From the NCBI RefSeq assembly GCF_003814875.1, contig NZ_RKQF01000001.1, positions 9,486,001-9,550,000 on the forward strand: DNA of 64,000 nt, written 5' to 3'. Each line of letters begins with the position of its first letter. Position 1 is the stretch's first letter. Below are positions 7,308 to 18,713 of this stretch, piece after piece. The position numbers were made by a program, and so were the translations under genes. The notes below the pieces were generated by a model. That model made no database searches. It worked only from the letters and a program-made list of their open reading frames with translations, and was not told the DNA's origin. The stretch comes from Streptomyces sp. Ag109_O5-1. Its GTDB lineage: Bacteria > Actinomycetota > Actinomycetes > Streptomycetales > Streptomycetaceae.

Positions 7308-8438
7308 CGACCTCCACAAGGGGAGCCGGCAAGGTTCCCGCGGTACTCGTCCTGGAGGACGGCCGGATCTTCCGCGGCCGCGCCTACGGGGCCGTGGGGG
7401 AGACCTTCGGCGAGGCCGTGTTCTCCACCGGTATGACCGGCTACCAGGAGACCCTGACCGACCCCTCGTACGACCGCCAGATCGTGGTCGCCACCGCCCC
7501 GCAGATCGGCAACACGGGCTGGAACGACGAGGACGACGAGTCCAGCCGCATCTGGGTCTCCGGCTACGTCGTGCGCGACCCCGCGCGCGTGCCCTCCAAC
7601 TGGCGCGCCAAGCGTTCGCTGGACGCGGAACTGGTGGCGCAGGGCGTGGTCGGCATCTCCGGGATCGACACCCGCGCCCTCACCCGCCACCTGCGCGAGC
7701 GCGGTTCGATGCGCGCCGGCGTCTTCTCCGGCGAGGCGATCGCCACCGACGCCGAGCTCGTCGCGCGCGTGCAGGCCCAGCCGCACATGAAGGGCGCCTC
7801 GCTGTACGAGGAGGTCGCCACCAAGGAGGCGTACGTCGTCCCGGCCGTCGGGCAGAAGCGATTCACCGTCGCCGCCATCGACCTCGGCATCAAGGGCATG
7901 ACCCCTCAGCGGATGGCCGAGCGCGGCATCGAGGTGCACGTCCTGCCCGCGACCGCCACCGAGGACGACGTGTACGCCGTCGGCCCCGACGGTGTGTTCT
8001 TCTCCAACGGCCCCGGCGACCCGGCCACGGCCGACGGACCGGTGGCCCTGATGACCGCCGTCCTGGCGCGGAAGACCCCGCTGTTCGGCATCTGCTTCGG
8101 CAACCAGATCCTCGGCCGCGCGCTCGGCTTCGGCACCTACAAGCTGAAGTACGGCCACCGGGGCATCAACCAGCCGGTCCAGGACCGTACGACCGGCAAG
8201 GTCGAGGTCACCGCGCACAACCACGGATTCGCCGTGGACGCGCCGCTCGACAAGGTCAGCGACACGAAGTTCGGCCGCGCCGAGGTCTCGCACGTCTGCC
8301 TGAACGACGACGTCGTGGAGGGGCTGCAACTGCTCGACCAGCCGGCCTTCTCCGTCCAGTACCACCCCGAAGCGGCAGCGGGCCCGCACGACGCCGCCTA
8401 CCTGTTCGACCGCTTCGTTTCCCTGATGGAGGGCCAGC

Positions 8439-8446
<8 letters not shown>
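7304..8446 (+). CDS. carA: Carbamoyl-phosphate synthase small (glutaminase) subunit
   Basis: It hydrolyses glutamine and channels ammonia to CarB. At 380 residues it has the family length. The class I amidotransferase triad is visible as C264 in FGICFGNQILG, H354 and E356 in VQYHPEA. The ATG overlaps the previous gene by 4 bases, and the TAA lies inside the first codons of carB, so the three are translated as one block. Arginine synthesis also depends on this enzyme, as no second copy is visible here. Confidence 0.97.
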
Positions 8447-11750
<3,304 letters not shown>

Positions 11751-11767
11751 AGGTCGTGGTGAGGCTG

Positions 11768-11816
11768 CGGGCCGGTTGCGGCTGGTCGCGCAGTTCCCCG
11801 CGCCCCTGACGGGGTG
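11768..11816 (-). repeat. Palindromic intergenic repeat, short subtype, inverted (copy E)
   Basis: Minus-strand reading gives AGGGGCGCGGGGAACTGCGC followed by GACCAGCCGCAACCGG. It sits in the 130-base gap between carB and pyrD and interrupts an otherwise tightly coupled operon. The tail GCGACCAGCCGCAAC matches the intragenic copy in the ROK gene closely. A weaker G-rich/C-rich hairpin follows at about 11841-11864. Confidence 0.75.
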
Positions 11817-11880
11817 CGTTGCCCAGCTGTCTATGAAGGGGGGGCACCGGTGACGGTGTCCCCCTCCGCATGAGGACTCC

Positions 11881-12987
11881 ATGTACAAGATCTTCTTCAA
11901 TCTCGTGTTCAAGCGGATGGATCCGGAACAGGCCCATCACCTGGCCTTCCGGTGGATCCGGCTCGCCGTGCGGATCCCCGTGCTGCGCACCTTCGTCGCC
12001 GCCGCGCTCGCGCCGCGCTACAAGGAACTGCGCACCGAGGCCTTCGGGCTGCGGATGCACGGGCCCTTCGGGCTCGCCGCCGGCTTCGACAAGAACGCCG
12101 TCGCGATCGACGGGATGTCGATGCTCGGGTTCGACCATGTAGAGATCGGCACGGTGACCGGGGAGGCCCAGCCCGGTAATCCCAAGAAGCGGCTGTTCCG
12201 GCTCGTCGCCGACCGGGCGCTGATCAACCGCATGGGCTTCAACAACGACGGTTCGCTGGCCGTCGCCGCCCGGCTCGCGACCCGGGAGCCCGTCTTCAGG
12301 ACGGTCGTGGGCGTCAACATCGGCAAGACCAAGGTCGTACCGGAGGCCGAGGCCGTCGGTGACTACGTGAAGTCGGCCGAGCGGCTCGCGCCGTACGCGG
12401 ACTACCTCGTCGTGAACGTGTCGTCCCCGAACACGCCGGGCCTGCGCAACCTCCAGGCGGTGGACCACCTGCGTCCGCTCCTGACGGGTGTCCGCGAGGC
12501 CGCCGACCGCGTGGTGGCGCACCGGCGGGTGCCGCTCCTGGTGAAGATCGCGCCGGACCTCGCCGACGAGGACGTGGACGCCGTCGCCGACCTGGCCGTG
12601 GAGCTGGGTCTGGACGGGATCATCGCGACCAACACCACCATCGCGCGGGAGGGGCTGGGGCTGCGGTCCGATCCCGGCCTGGTGAAGGAGAGCGGAGGTC
12701 TCTCCGGGGCGCCGCTCAAGGCGCGCTCCCTGGAGGTGCTGCGGCGGCTGTACGCGCGCGTGGGCGACCGGATCACCCTGGTGGGCGTCGGCGGCATCGA
12801 GAACGCCGAGGACGCCTGGCAGCGCATCCTGGCCGGTGCCACGCTGGTGCAGGGCTACAGCGCGTTCATCTACGAGGGGCCGTTCTACGCTCGCGACCTC
12901 CACAAGGGCCTCGCGGCGCGCCTGCGCACCAGCCCGTACGCCACCCTCGCCGACGCGGTCGGCGCCGATGTGAGGACGACCGTATGA
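11881..12987 (+). CDS. pyrD: Dihydroorotate dehydrogenase (quinone), class 2
   Basis: It oxidises dihydroorotate to orotate with FMN and passes electrons to membrane quinone. The 368-residue protein has the amphipathic N-terminal helix of class 2 enzymes (FFNLVFKRMDPEQAHHLAF). FMN-site motifs AAGFDKNA near 66-73 and INRMGFNND follow, then NVSSPNTPGLR with the catalytic serine, and VGVGGIENAEDA near the end. ATG at 11881 follows the repeat-filled gap. The pyrF start overlaps its stop. Confidence 0.97.
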   Translation: MYKIFFNLVFKRMDPEQAHHLAFRWIRLAVRIPVLRTFVAAALAPRYKELRTEAFGLRMHGPFGLAAGFDKNAVAIDGMSMLGFDHVEIGTVTGEAQPGNPKKRLFRLVADRALINRMGFNNDGSLAVAARLATREPVFRTVVGVNIGKTKVVPEAEAVGDYVKSAERLAPYADYLVVNVSSPNTPGLRNLQAVDHLRPLLTGVREAADRVVAHRRVPLLVKIAPDLADEDVDAVADLAVELGLDGIIATNTTIAREGLGLRSDPGLVKESGGLSGAPLKARSLEVLRRLYARVGDRITLVGVGGIENAEDAWQRILAGATLVQGYSAFIYEGPFYARDLHKGLAARLRTSPYATLADAVGADVRTTV

Positions 12988-13829
12988 GCCCGTTGGAGCC
13001 CTTCGGTGCGCGGCTGCGCCGTGCCATGGACGAGCGCGGTCCGCTGTGCGTGGGCATCGATCCGCACGCCTCGCTGCTCTCGGAGTGGGGTCTGAACGAC
13101 GACGTGGCGGGCCTGGAGCGGTTCAGCCGTACCGTCGTGGAGGCGGTGGCCGACCGGGTCGCGGTCATGAAGCCGCAGAGCGCGTTCTTCGAGCGGTTCG
13201 GCTCGCGCGGGGTCGCCGTCCTGGAGCGGGTGGTGCAGGAGGCGCGGGCCGCCGGGACCCTGGTCGTCATGGACGCCAAGCGCGGCGACATCGGCTCCAC
13301 CATGGCCGGGTACGCGGAGGCCTTCCTCGCCAAGGACGCCCCGCTGTTCTCGGACGCCCTGACGGTCTCGCCGTACCTCGGCTACGGCTCGCTCAGCCCG
13401 GCCGTGGCGCTGGCCCGGGAGAGCGGGGCCGGCCTGTTCGTGCTGGCGCTCACCTCGAACCCGGAGGGCCCCGAGGTGCAGCACGCGGTGCGCGGCGACG
13501 GGCGTACGGTCGGCGCGACCATGCTGGCGCACCTCGCCGCCGAGAACGAGGGGGAGGAGCCGCTGGGCTCCTTCGGCGCCGTCGTCGGCGCCACGGTCGG
13601 CGACCTGTCGTCGTACGACCTCGACATCAACGGTCCGCTCCTCGCGCCTGGCGTCGGTGCGCAGGGGGCGACGGCCGCAGACCTTCCCGCGGTCTTCGGG
13701 ACGGCGGTGCGCAACGTGATTCCAAACGTGAGCCGAGGTGTTTTGCGTCACGGTCCCGATGTCGGGGCACTCAGGGCGGCCGCGGACCGGTTCGCGGGCG
13801 AGATCCGGGACGTCCTCGCAGGTGGATGA
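12984..13829 (+). CDS. pyrF: Orotidine 5'-phosphate decarboxylase (type 2)
   Basis: It converts OMP to UMP, the last step of the de novo pathway. The 281-residue chain carries the charged catalytic network MDAKRGDIGST with D97, K99 and D102, and CVGIDPH near residue 22. Length and motif place it in the type 2 group found in actinobacteria and mycobacteria. Its ATG overlaps the pyrD stop. pyrE is not in this window. Confidence 0.96.
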   Translation: MSPLEPFGARLRRAMDERGPLCVGIDPHASLLSEWGLNDDVAGLERFSRTVVEAVADRVAVMKPQSAFFERFGSRGVAVLERVVQEARAAGTLVVMDAKRGDIGSTMAGYAEAFLAKDAPLFSDALTVSPYLGYGSLSPAVALARESGAGLFVLALTSNPEGPEVQHAVRGDGRTVGATMLAHLAAENEGEEPLGSFGAVVGATVGDLSSYDLDINGPLLAPGVGAQGATAADLPAVFGTAVRNVIPNVSRGVLRHGPDVGALRAAADRFAGEIRDVLAGG

Positions 13830-14096
13830 GTCCTCCGATGAGTGCTCCCGCGAGCGTTCCGTCGACGGCTTGAGTGTGAATACATCCTCAAATCCCGGGC
13901 AGTATGTCTGAAATGTCCGGCCTGACAGAGGCTGACCAGGACTTTTCCGCTGTTCTCGCTGACTCCGGCGGACTTGCCCGCTAGTCTCCGAGCAGAGTCA
14001 ACGGGCAAGCGTGTTGCTCGTAGCTCCCCTGGTGTGGGGCGACTAGGTTCCTCACCGGTCCGTATCCGACAGTTCGACATCCGAGGTGACGTAGGC

Positions 14097-14420
14097 GTGG
14101 CTCTTCCGCCCCTTACCCCTGAACAGCGCGCAGCCGCGCTCGAAAAGGCCGCCGCGGCTCGCCGGGAGCGGGCCGAGGTCAAGAATCGACTGAAGCACTC
14201 CGGCGCCTCTCTCCACGAGGTCATCAAGCAGGGCCAGGAAAACGACGTCATCGGCAAGATGAAGGTCTCCGCCCTGCTCGAGTCCCTGCCGGGCGTGGGC
14301 AAGGTCCGCGCCAAGCAGATCATGGAGCGACTCGGGATCTCCGAGAGCCGCCGCGTGCGTGGCCTCGGTTCCAACCAGATCGCCTCCCTGGAGCGCGAGT
14401 TCGGCAGCACCGGCTCCTGA
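14097..14420 (+). CDS. mihF: Actinobacterial integration host factor (sIHF / mIHF)
   Basis: A small nucleoid protein that bends DNA and influences development and antibiotic production in Streptomyces. GTG at 14097 gives 107 residues (MALPPLTPEQRAAALEKAAA), equal to the known sIHF, although the frame stays open upstream. A long basic N-terminal helix precedes the DNA-binding part SALLESLPGVGKVRAKQIME, a helix-two-turn-helix like element that reads the backbone. About 267 bases precede it, in which I see no gene. Confidence 0.94.
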   Translation: MALPPLTPEQRAAALEKAAAARRERAEVKNRLKHSGASLHEVIKQGQENDVIGKMKVSALLESLPGVGKVRAKQIMERLGISESRRVRGLGSNQIASLEREFGSTGS

Positions 14421-14480
14421 TCACCGGGCCGCCCGGGACGGCCGTCCCGGGCAACCTGCGATTGCTGGAATAATCGCTGC

Positions 14481-15074
14481 ATGGCTGCAACATTCCGGGG
14501 GACGACCCCCGAGCCCCCGGACGTACGTCCGCGGCTGACCGTGCTCTCCGGCCCCTCCGGGGTCGGCAAGAGCACGGTCGTCGCCCATATGCGCAAGGAA
14601 CACCCCGAGGTCTGGCTCTCGGTGTCGGCGACCACCCGAAAGCCCCGCCCCGGCGAGCGGCACGGAGTCCACTACTTCTTCGTCTCCGACGAGGAGATGG
14701 ACAAGCTGATCGCCAACGGCGAGCTCCTGGAGTGGGCCGAATTCGCCGGCAACCGCTACGGCACCCCGCGTGCGGCCGTGCTGGAGCATCTCGAATCCGG
14801 CGTCCCGGTCCTCCTGGAGATCGACCTCCAAGGCGCCCGGCAGGTCCGCGAGACCATGCCGGACGGCCGGCTGGTGTTCCTGGCCCCGCCCTCCTGGGAG
14901 GAGCTGGTGCGCAGGCTCACCGGACGCGGCACCGAGGCGCCCGAGGTCATCGAGCGCCGTCTGGACGCGGCCAAGATCGAACTCGCGGCCGAGCCGGAGT
15001 TCGACGAAACCCTGGTCAACACCTCCGTCGAGGACGTGGCGCGCGAGCTGCTAGCCTTGATGGACGTTGTGTGA
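14481..15074 (+). CDS. gmk: Guanylate kinase
   Basis: It phosphorylates GMP to GDP. The 197-residue protein has the P-loop GPSGVGKST at 24-32, the GMP-binding segment SVSATTRKPRPGE, then VHYFFVS and LLEWAEFAGNRYGTP, and the LEIDLQGARQV segment. The N-terminus is about 15 residues longer than in E. coli, as is usual in Streptomyces. It lies between the nucleoid protein and rpoZ, the widespread mihF-gmk-rpoZ-coaBC-metK order. Confidence 0.96.
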   Translation: MAATFRGTTPEPPDVRPRLTVLSGPSGVGKSTVVAHMRKEHPEVWLSVSATTRKPRPGERHGVHYFFVSDEEMDKLIANGELLEWAEFAGNRYGTPRAAVLEHLESGVPVLLEIDLQGARQVRETMPDGRLVFLAPPSWEELVRRLTGRGTEAPEVIERRLDAAKIELAAEPEFDETLVNTSVEDVARELLALMDVV

Positions 15075-15086
15075 TCGTTGCTGATC

Positions 15087-15099
15087 ATTCAGACTGAAT
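15087..15099. promoter_or_regulatory. Short palindrome in front of rpoZ
   Basis: ATTCAGACTGAAT is a perfect 6-bp inverted repeat around one base. It is placed 27 bases upstream of the rpoZ GTG and 12 bases after the gmk stop. It could be a regulator site or part of the rpoZ leader. No known consensus is recognised. Confidence 0.3.
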
Positions 15100-15125
15100 C
15101 TTTCCCATCCATCGGAAGGCAGAGC

Positions 15126-15398
15126 GTGTCCTCTTCCATCACCGCGCCCGAGGGCATCATCAACCCTCCGATCGACGAGCTTCTCGAGGCCACCGACTCG
15201 AAGTACAGCCTGGTGATCTACGCGGCCAAGCGCGCCCGTCAGATCAACGCGTACTACTCGCAGCTCGGCGAGGGCCTCCTCGAGTACGTCGGTCCGCTCG
15301 TCGACACCCACGTCCACGAGAAGCCGCTCTCCATCGCCCTGCGCGAGATCAACGCGGGTCTGCTGACCTCCGAGGCCATCGAAGGCCCGGCGCAGTAG
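15126..15398 (+). CDS. rpoZ: RNA polymerase omega subunit
   Basis: Omega clamps the beta-prime subunit and helps RNA polymerase assembly. GTG at 15126 gives 90 residues starting MSSSITAPEGIINPPIDELL, the streptomycete form. The conserved core YSLVIYAAKRARQIN at about 28-42 contacts beta-prime. The C-terminus HEKPLSIALREINAGLL is also typical. A strong hairpin follows before coaBC. Confidence 0.95.
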   Translation: MSSSITAPEGIINPPIDELLEATDSKYSLVIYAAKRARQINAYYSQLGEGLLEYVGPLVDTHVHEKPLSIALREINAGLLTSEAIEGPAQ

Positions 15399-15423
15399 TA
15401 CTTTCATTTTGCAGTTGCTTTAT

Positions 15424-15457
15424 CCACAGGCCCGGCGCACGACTGCCGGGCCTGTGG
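15424..15457 (+). terminator. Hairpin terminator or attenuator between rpoZ and coaBC
   Basis: CCACAGGCCCGGC at 15424-15436 pairs perfectly over 13 bp with GCCGGGCCTGTGG at 15445-15457 around an 8-base loop. T-rich sequence precedes rather than follows it. It probably ends most rpoZ transcripts and lets some pass to coaBC. Confidence 0.8.
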
Positions 15458-15495
15458 TGTGTCATGGAGCCGTGGACGCAACGAGTGGAGGACCG

Positions 15496-16701
15496 GTGAG
15501 CAAGCCGAAGGTCGTGCTGGGGGTCAGCGGTGGCATCGCCGCCTACAAGGCCTGTGAGCTGCTGAGAAGGTTCACGGAGTCCGGTCATGACGTCCGGGTC
15601 GTGCCCACCGCCTCCGCGCTGCACTTCGTCGGCGCCGCCACCTGGTCCGCCCTCTCCGGCAACCCCGTCTCCACCGAGGTCTGGGACCACGTCGAAGAGG
15701 TCCCGCACGTCCGTATCGGCCAGCACGCCGACCTGGTCGTGGTCGCCCCCGCCACCGCCGACATGCTCGCCAAGGCGGCCCACGGCCTCGCCGACGACCT
15801 GCTGACCAACACCCTCCTCACCGCCCGCTGTCCGGTCGTCTTCGCCCCCGCGATGCACACGGAGATGTGGGAGCACCCGGCCACCCAGGAGAACGTGGCC
15901 ACGCTGCGCCGCCGCGGCGCCGTCGTGATCGAACCGGCGGTCGGCCGCCTCACCGGCGTCGACACCGGCAAGGGCCGGCTGCCCGACCCGGCGGAGATCT
16001 TCGAGGCCTGCCGCCGGGTGCTGGCCCGGGGCGTCACCGCACCCGACCTCACCGGCCGCCACGTCGTGATCTCCGCCGGCGGCACCCGCGAGCCCCTCGA
16101 CCCCGTCCGCTTCCTCGGCAACCGCTCCTCCGGCAAGCAGGGCTACGCCCTCGCGCGCACGGCCGCCGCGCGGGGCGCCCGGGTGACGCTGGTCGCGGCG
16201 AACACCACCGGCCTGCCCGACCCGGCCGGTGTGGACATCGTCCCGGTCGGCACGGCCGTACAACTGCGCGAGGCCGTGCTGAAGGCGGCCGCCGACGCCG
16301 ACGCCGTGGTGATGGCCGCCGCCGTCGCCGACTTCCGCCCCGCGGTCTATACGGCCGGGAAGATCAAGAAGAAGGACGACCAGGATCCCGAGCCGATCGT
16401 CCTGGTGCGGAATCCAGACATCCTCGCGGAGATATCGGCCGACCGGGCGCGGCCCGGACAGGTGATCGTCGGCTTCGCCGCCGAGACCGACGACGTCCTG
16501 GCCAACGGACGCACCAAGCTGACCCGCAAGGGCTGTGACCTGCTCGTGGTGAACGAGGTGGGGGAGCGCAAGACCTTCGGCTCGGAGGAGAACGAGGCCG
16601 TGGTGCTGGGCGCCGACGGCAGCGAGACGCCTGTGCCGCACGGGCCCAAGGAGGCCCTGGCCGACATAGTGTGGGACCTGGTCGCGGCCCGTTTGGGTTA
16701 A
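15496..16701 (+). CDS. coaBC: Bifunctional phosphopantothenoylcysteine decarboxylase / phosphopantothenate-cysteine ligase
   Basis: It carries out two steps of coenzyme A synthesis. GTG at 15496 gives 401 residues. The N-terminal flavoprotein (CoaC, about 1-185) shows GVSGGIAAYK, the substrate region with H71 (VPHVRIGQHADL) and APAMHTEMW. The C-terminal CTP-dependent ligase (CoaB) has ISAGGTREPLDPVR, NRSSGKQG and the late KGCDLLVVNEV segment. The start is favoured by SD GGAGGA 4-9 bases upstream. Confidence 0.96.
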   Translation: MSKPKVVLGVSGGIAAYKACELLRRFTESGHDVRVVPTASALHFVGAATWSALSGNPVSTEVWDHVEEVPHVRIGQHADLVVVAPATADMLAKAAHGLADDLLTNTLLTARCPVVFAPAMHTEMWEHPATQENVATLRRRGAVVIEPAVGRLTGVDTGKGRLPDPAEIFEACRRVLARGVTAPDLTGRHVVISAGGTREPLDPVRFLGNRSSGKQGYALARTAAARGARVTLVAANTTGLPDPAGVDIVPVGTAVQLREAVLKAAADADAVVMAAAVADFRPAVYTAGKIKKKDDQDPEPIVLVRNPDILAEISADRARPGQVIVGFAAETDDVLANGRTKLTRKGCDLLVVNEVGERKTFGSEENEAVVLGADGSETPVPHGPKEALADIVWDLVAARLG

Positions 16702-16852
16702 CTTCTTTCAGCCATATGTCAACTTCTCCGGAGCCCACATTGCGGCCCGGTGGCTCTGGCCAAGGCCGCCGGCCATTGGGCAGAATGCGCGTGCCGCAGG
16801 TCACAGCACTTCCGAGTGTCGAGACACGTGGGCCGCGGCAGAGTGCGACCGA

Positions 16853-16938
16853 TAAACTGTTCTCGGACGACGCCCGGGTTGCAGCCCCCGTCGTCCGCCA
16901 ATGATCAGCCAGCAGCCGCTGCAACCCCAGGGAGCGTT
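16853..16938 (+). promoter_or_regulatory. metK promoter element and leader able to fold as an H-type pseudoknot
   Basis: A -10-like TAAACT (16853-16858) would start RNA near 16864. Stem 1 is CGGACGACG (16864-16872) with CGTCGTCCG (16889-16897), 9 bp. Its loop holds GGGTTGCAGC (16876-16885), which pairs perfectly over 10 bp with GCTGCAACCC (16918-16927). The order S1a, S2a, S1b, S2b is that of an H-type pseudoknot with 3-, 3- and 20-nt linkers. The second stem ends 3 bases before the SD core GGAG (16931-16934) and 11 bases before the GTG. A local hairpin GCAG/CTGC (16912-16922) competes with stem 2, so a switch is possible. I do not recognise a described riboswitch class. Confidence 0.6.
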
Positions 16939-18147
16939 GTGTCCCGTCGCCTGTTCACCTCGGAGTCCGTGACCGAGGGTCACCCCGACAAGATCGCTGA
17001 CCAGATCAGCGACACCATTCTCGACGCGCTTCTGCGCGAGGACCCGACCTCCCGGGTCGCCGTCGAGACGCTGATCACCACCGGCCTGGTGCATGTGGCC
17101 GGCGAGGTCACGACCAAGACGTACGCGGACATCGCGACGCTGGTCCGCAACAAGATCCTCGAGATCGGCTACGACTCTTCGAAGAAGGGCTTCGACGGCG
17201 CCTCCTGCGGCGTCTCGGTCTCGATCGGCGCGCAGTCCCCCGACATCGCGCAGGGCGTCGACACGGCCTACGAGAACCGCGTCGAGGGCGACGAGGACGA
17301 GCTCGACAAGCAGGGCGCGGGCGACCAGGGCCTGATGTTCGGCTACGCGACCGACGAGACGCCCACCCTGATGCCGCTGCCGATCTTCCTGGCGCACCGC
17401 CTGTCGAAGCGGCTGTCCGAGGTCCGCAAGAACGGCACCATCCCCTACCTGCGCCCGGACGGCAAGACGCAGGTCACCATCGAGTACGACGGCGACAAGG
17501 CCGTCCGCCTCGACACGGTCGTGGTCTCCAGCCAGCACGCCTCGGACATCGACCTTGAGTCGCTGCTCGCCCCCGACATCCGCGAGTTCGTCGTGGAGCC
17601 GGAGCTGAAGGCCCTGCTGGACGAGGGCATCAAGCTCGACACCGAGGGCTACCGCCTCCTGGTCAACCCGACCGGCCGTTTCGAGATCGGCGGCCCGATG
17701 GGTGACGCGGGTCTGACCGGCCGCAAGATCATCATCGACACGTACGGCGGCATGGCCCGCCACGGCGGCGGTGCCTTCTCCGGCAAGGACCCGTCCAAGG
17801 TCGACCGCTCCGCCGCGTACGCCATGCGCTGGGTCGCCAAGAACGTGGTGGCCGCCGGTCTGGCGTCCCGCTGCGAGGTCCAGGTCGCGTACGCGATCGG
17901 CAAGGCCGAGCCCGTCGGTCTCTTCGTCGAGACCTTCGGCACCGCCAAGATCGACCACGAGAAGATCGAGAAGGCGATCGACGAGGTCTTCGACCTCCGC
18001 CCGGCCGCGATCATCCGTGACCTCGACCTGCTCCGCCCGATCTACTCCCAGACCGCCGCGTACGGCCACTTCGGCCGTGAGCTCCCCGACTTCACCTGGG
18101 AGCGCACGGACCGCGTGGAGGCCCTGCGCAACGCCGCGGGTCTCTGA
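16939..18147 (+). CDS. metK: S-adenosylmethionine synthetase
   Basis: It makes SAM from methionine and ATP. GTG at 16939 gives 402 residues beginning MSRRLFTSESVTEGHPDK, the standard family start with catalytic H15. Signature segments GAGDQGLMFGYA and GGGAFSGKDPSKVDRSAAY are intact. SAM is also a regulator of secondary metabolism in Streptomyces, so control of this gene matters. Its compact leader has the pseudoknot described separately, and a 21-bp terminator follows. Confidence 0.97.
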   Translation: MSRRLFTSESVTEGHPDKIADQISDTILDALLREDPTSRVAVETLITTGLVHVAGEVTTKTYADIATLVRNKILEIGYDSSKKGFDGASCGVSVSIGAQSPDIAQGVDTAYENRVEGDEDELDKQGAGDQGLMFGYATDETPTLMPLPIFLAHRLSKRLSEVRKNGTIPYLRPDGKTQVTIEYDGDKAVRLDTVVVSSQHASDIDLESLLAPDIREFVVEPELKALLDEGIKLDTEGYRLLVNPTGRFEIGGPMGDAGLTGRKIIIDTYGGMARHGGGAFSGKDPSKVDRSAAYAMRWVAKNVVAAGLASRCEVQVAYAIGKAEPVGLFVETFGTAKIDHEKIEKAIDEVFDLRPAAIIRDLDLLRPIYSQTAAYGHFGRELPDFTWERTDRVEALRNAAGL

Positions 18148-18168
18148 GGCAGGCAAGCAGTAAGACGC

Positions 18169-18214
18169 ACGTCGGCTCCCGTCACCACCGCTCGGTGGTG
18201 ACGGGAGCCGACGT
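18169..18214. terminator. Long hairpin terminator after metK
   Basis: The arms 18169-18189 (starting ACGTCGGCTCCCGTC) and 18194-18214 (ending GACGGGAGCCGACGT) pair perfectly over 21 bp with a GCTC tetraloop. It lies 22 bases after the metK stop, and TCGTTGT follows. It also insulates the decayed MFS remnant on the other strand. Confidence 0.9.
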
Positions 18215-18231
18215 CGTTGTGTGGGGCGACG

Positions 18232-18617
18232 GATCGACCACCCCTGGGCCACGCGCGGCTGCTCCGTGTCGGCGTCCGCCGCGGTCGCCGTGAGCGGTGC
18301 GCCGGCCGCCCAGGCGCCCCGGATGCAGCGGGCGGCGACGATCGCGAGCAGGGATGCGGCGGAGAGGGTGTAGAGGCCGCCGTTGGTGCTGCCGGTCGTG
18401 TCCTTGAGGTACCCGAACAGGAACGGCGAGACGAAACCGTGCAGTTCCAGCAGCGCGCCGGTGACGGGCCCGGTGACGATACCGGCGGCGGCCGAACCGC
18501 CCAGGAAGATCGCGGTGGCCCGGCCCCGGCTGGAGTCGGGCAGCCACTGCGTGATGCAGAGCATGGCGCCCGGGAAGAAGCCCGCCTCGGCGACACCGAG
18601 GAGGATGGTCAATGACC
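18232..18617 (-). pseudogene. MFS transporter remnant with internal deletion and no start
   Basis: Minus-strand translation shows ILLGVAEAGFFPGAMLCITQ and DSSRGRATAIFLGGSAA, the TM4-TM5 region of an anion:cation-symporter-type MFS protein. It continues in frame directly from GALLELHG to FVSPFLFGYLKDTTGS and TLSAASLLAIVAA, which belong to TM11-TM12. Around 200 middle residues are absent, and the first three helices are missing at the priA side. The far end is uncertain because the antisense frame stays open. No start codon or SD is present, so it is not expected to work. Confidence 0.75.
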
Positions 18618-18713
18618 TGAACCTATGGACATGTATGTGAACAGTGGGCGGCGGTGACAGAACGCCGTTCCGTGGCCCGGCCGTTGTCAGTGGCGTTTGG
18701 TAAAAATGCAAGC

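Noticed and set aside
13830..14096. An upstream extension of the sIHF gene to about 13974
   Set aside because: The frame is open, but the added 41 residues are not part of the known 107-residue protein; GTG 14097 gives the exact family N-terminus.
16702..16938. A known SAM-I, SAM-II or SAM-IV riboswitch before metK
   Set aside because: None of the conserved core blocks of those families could be found; only the pseudoknot described above is supported.
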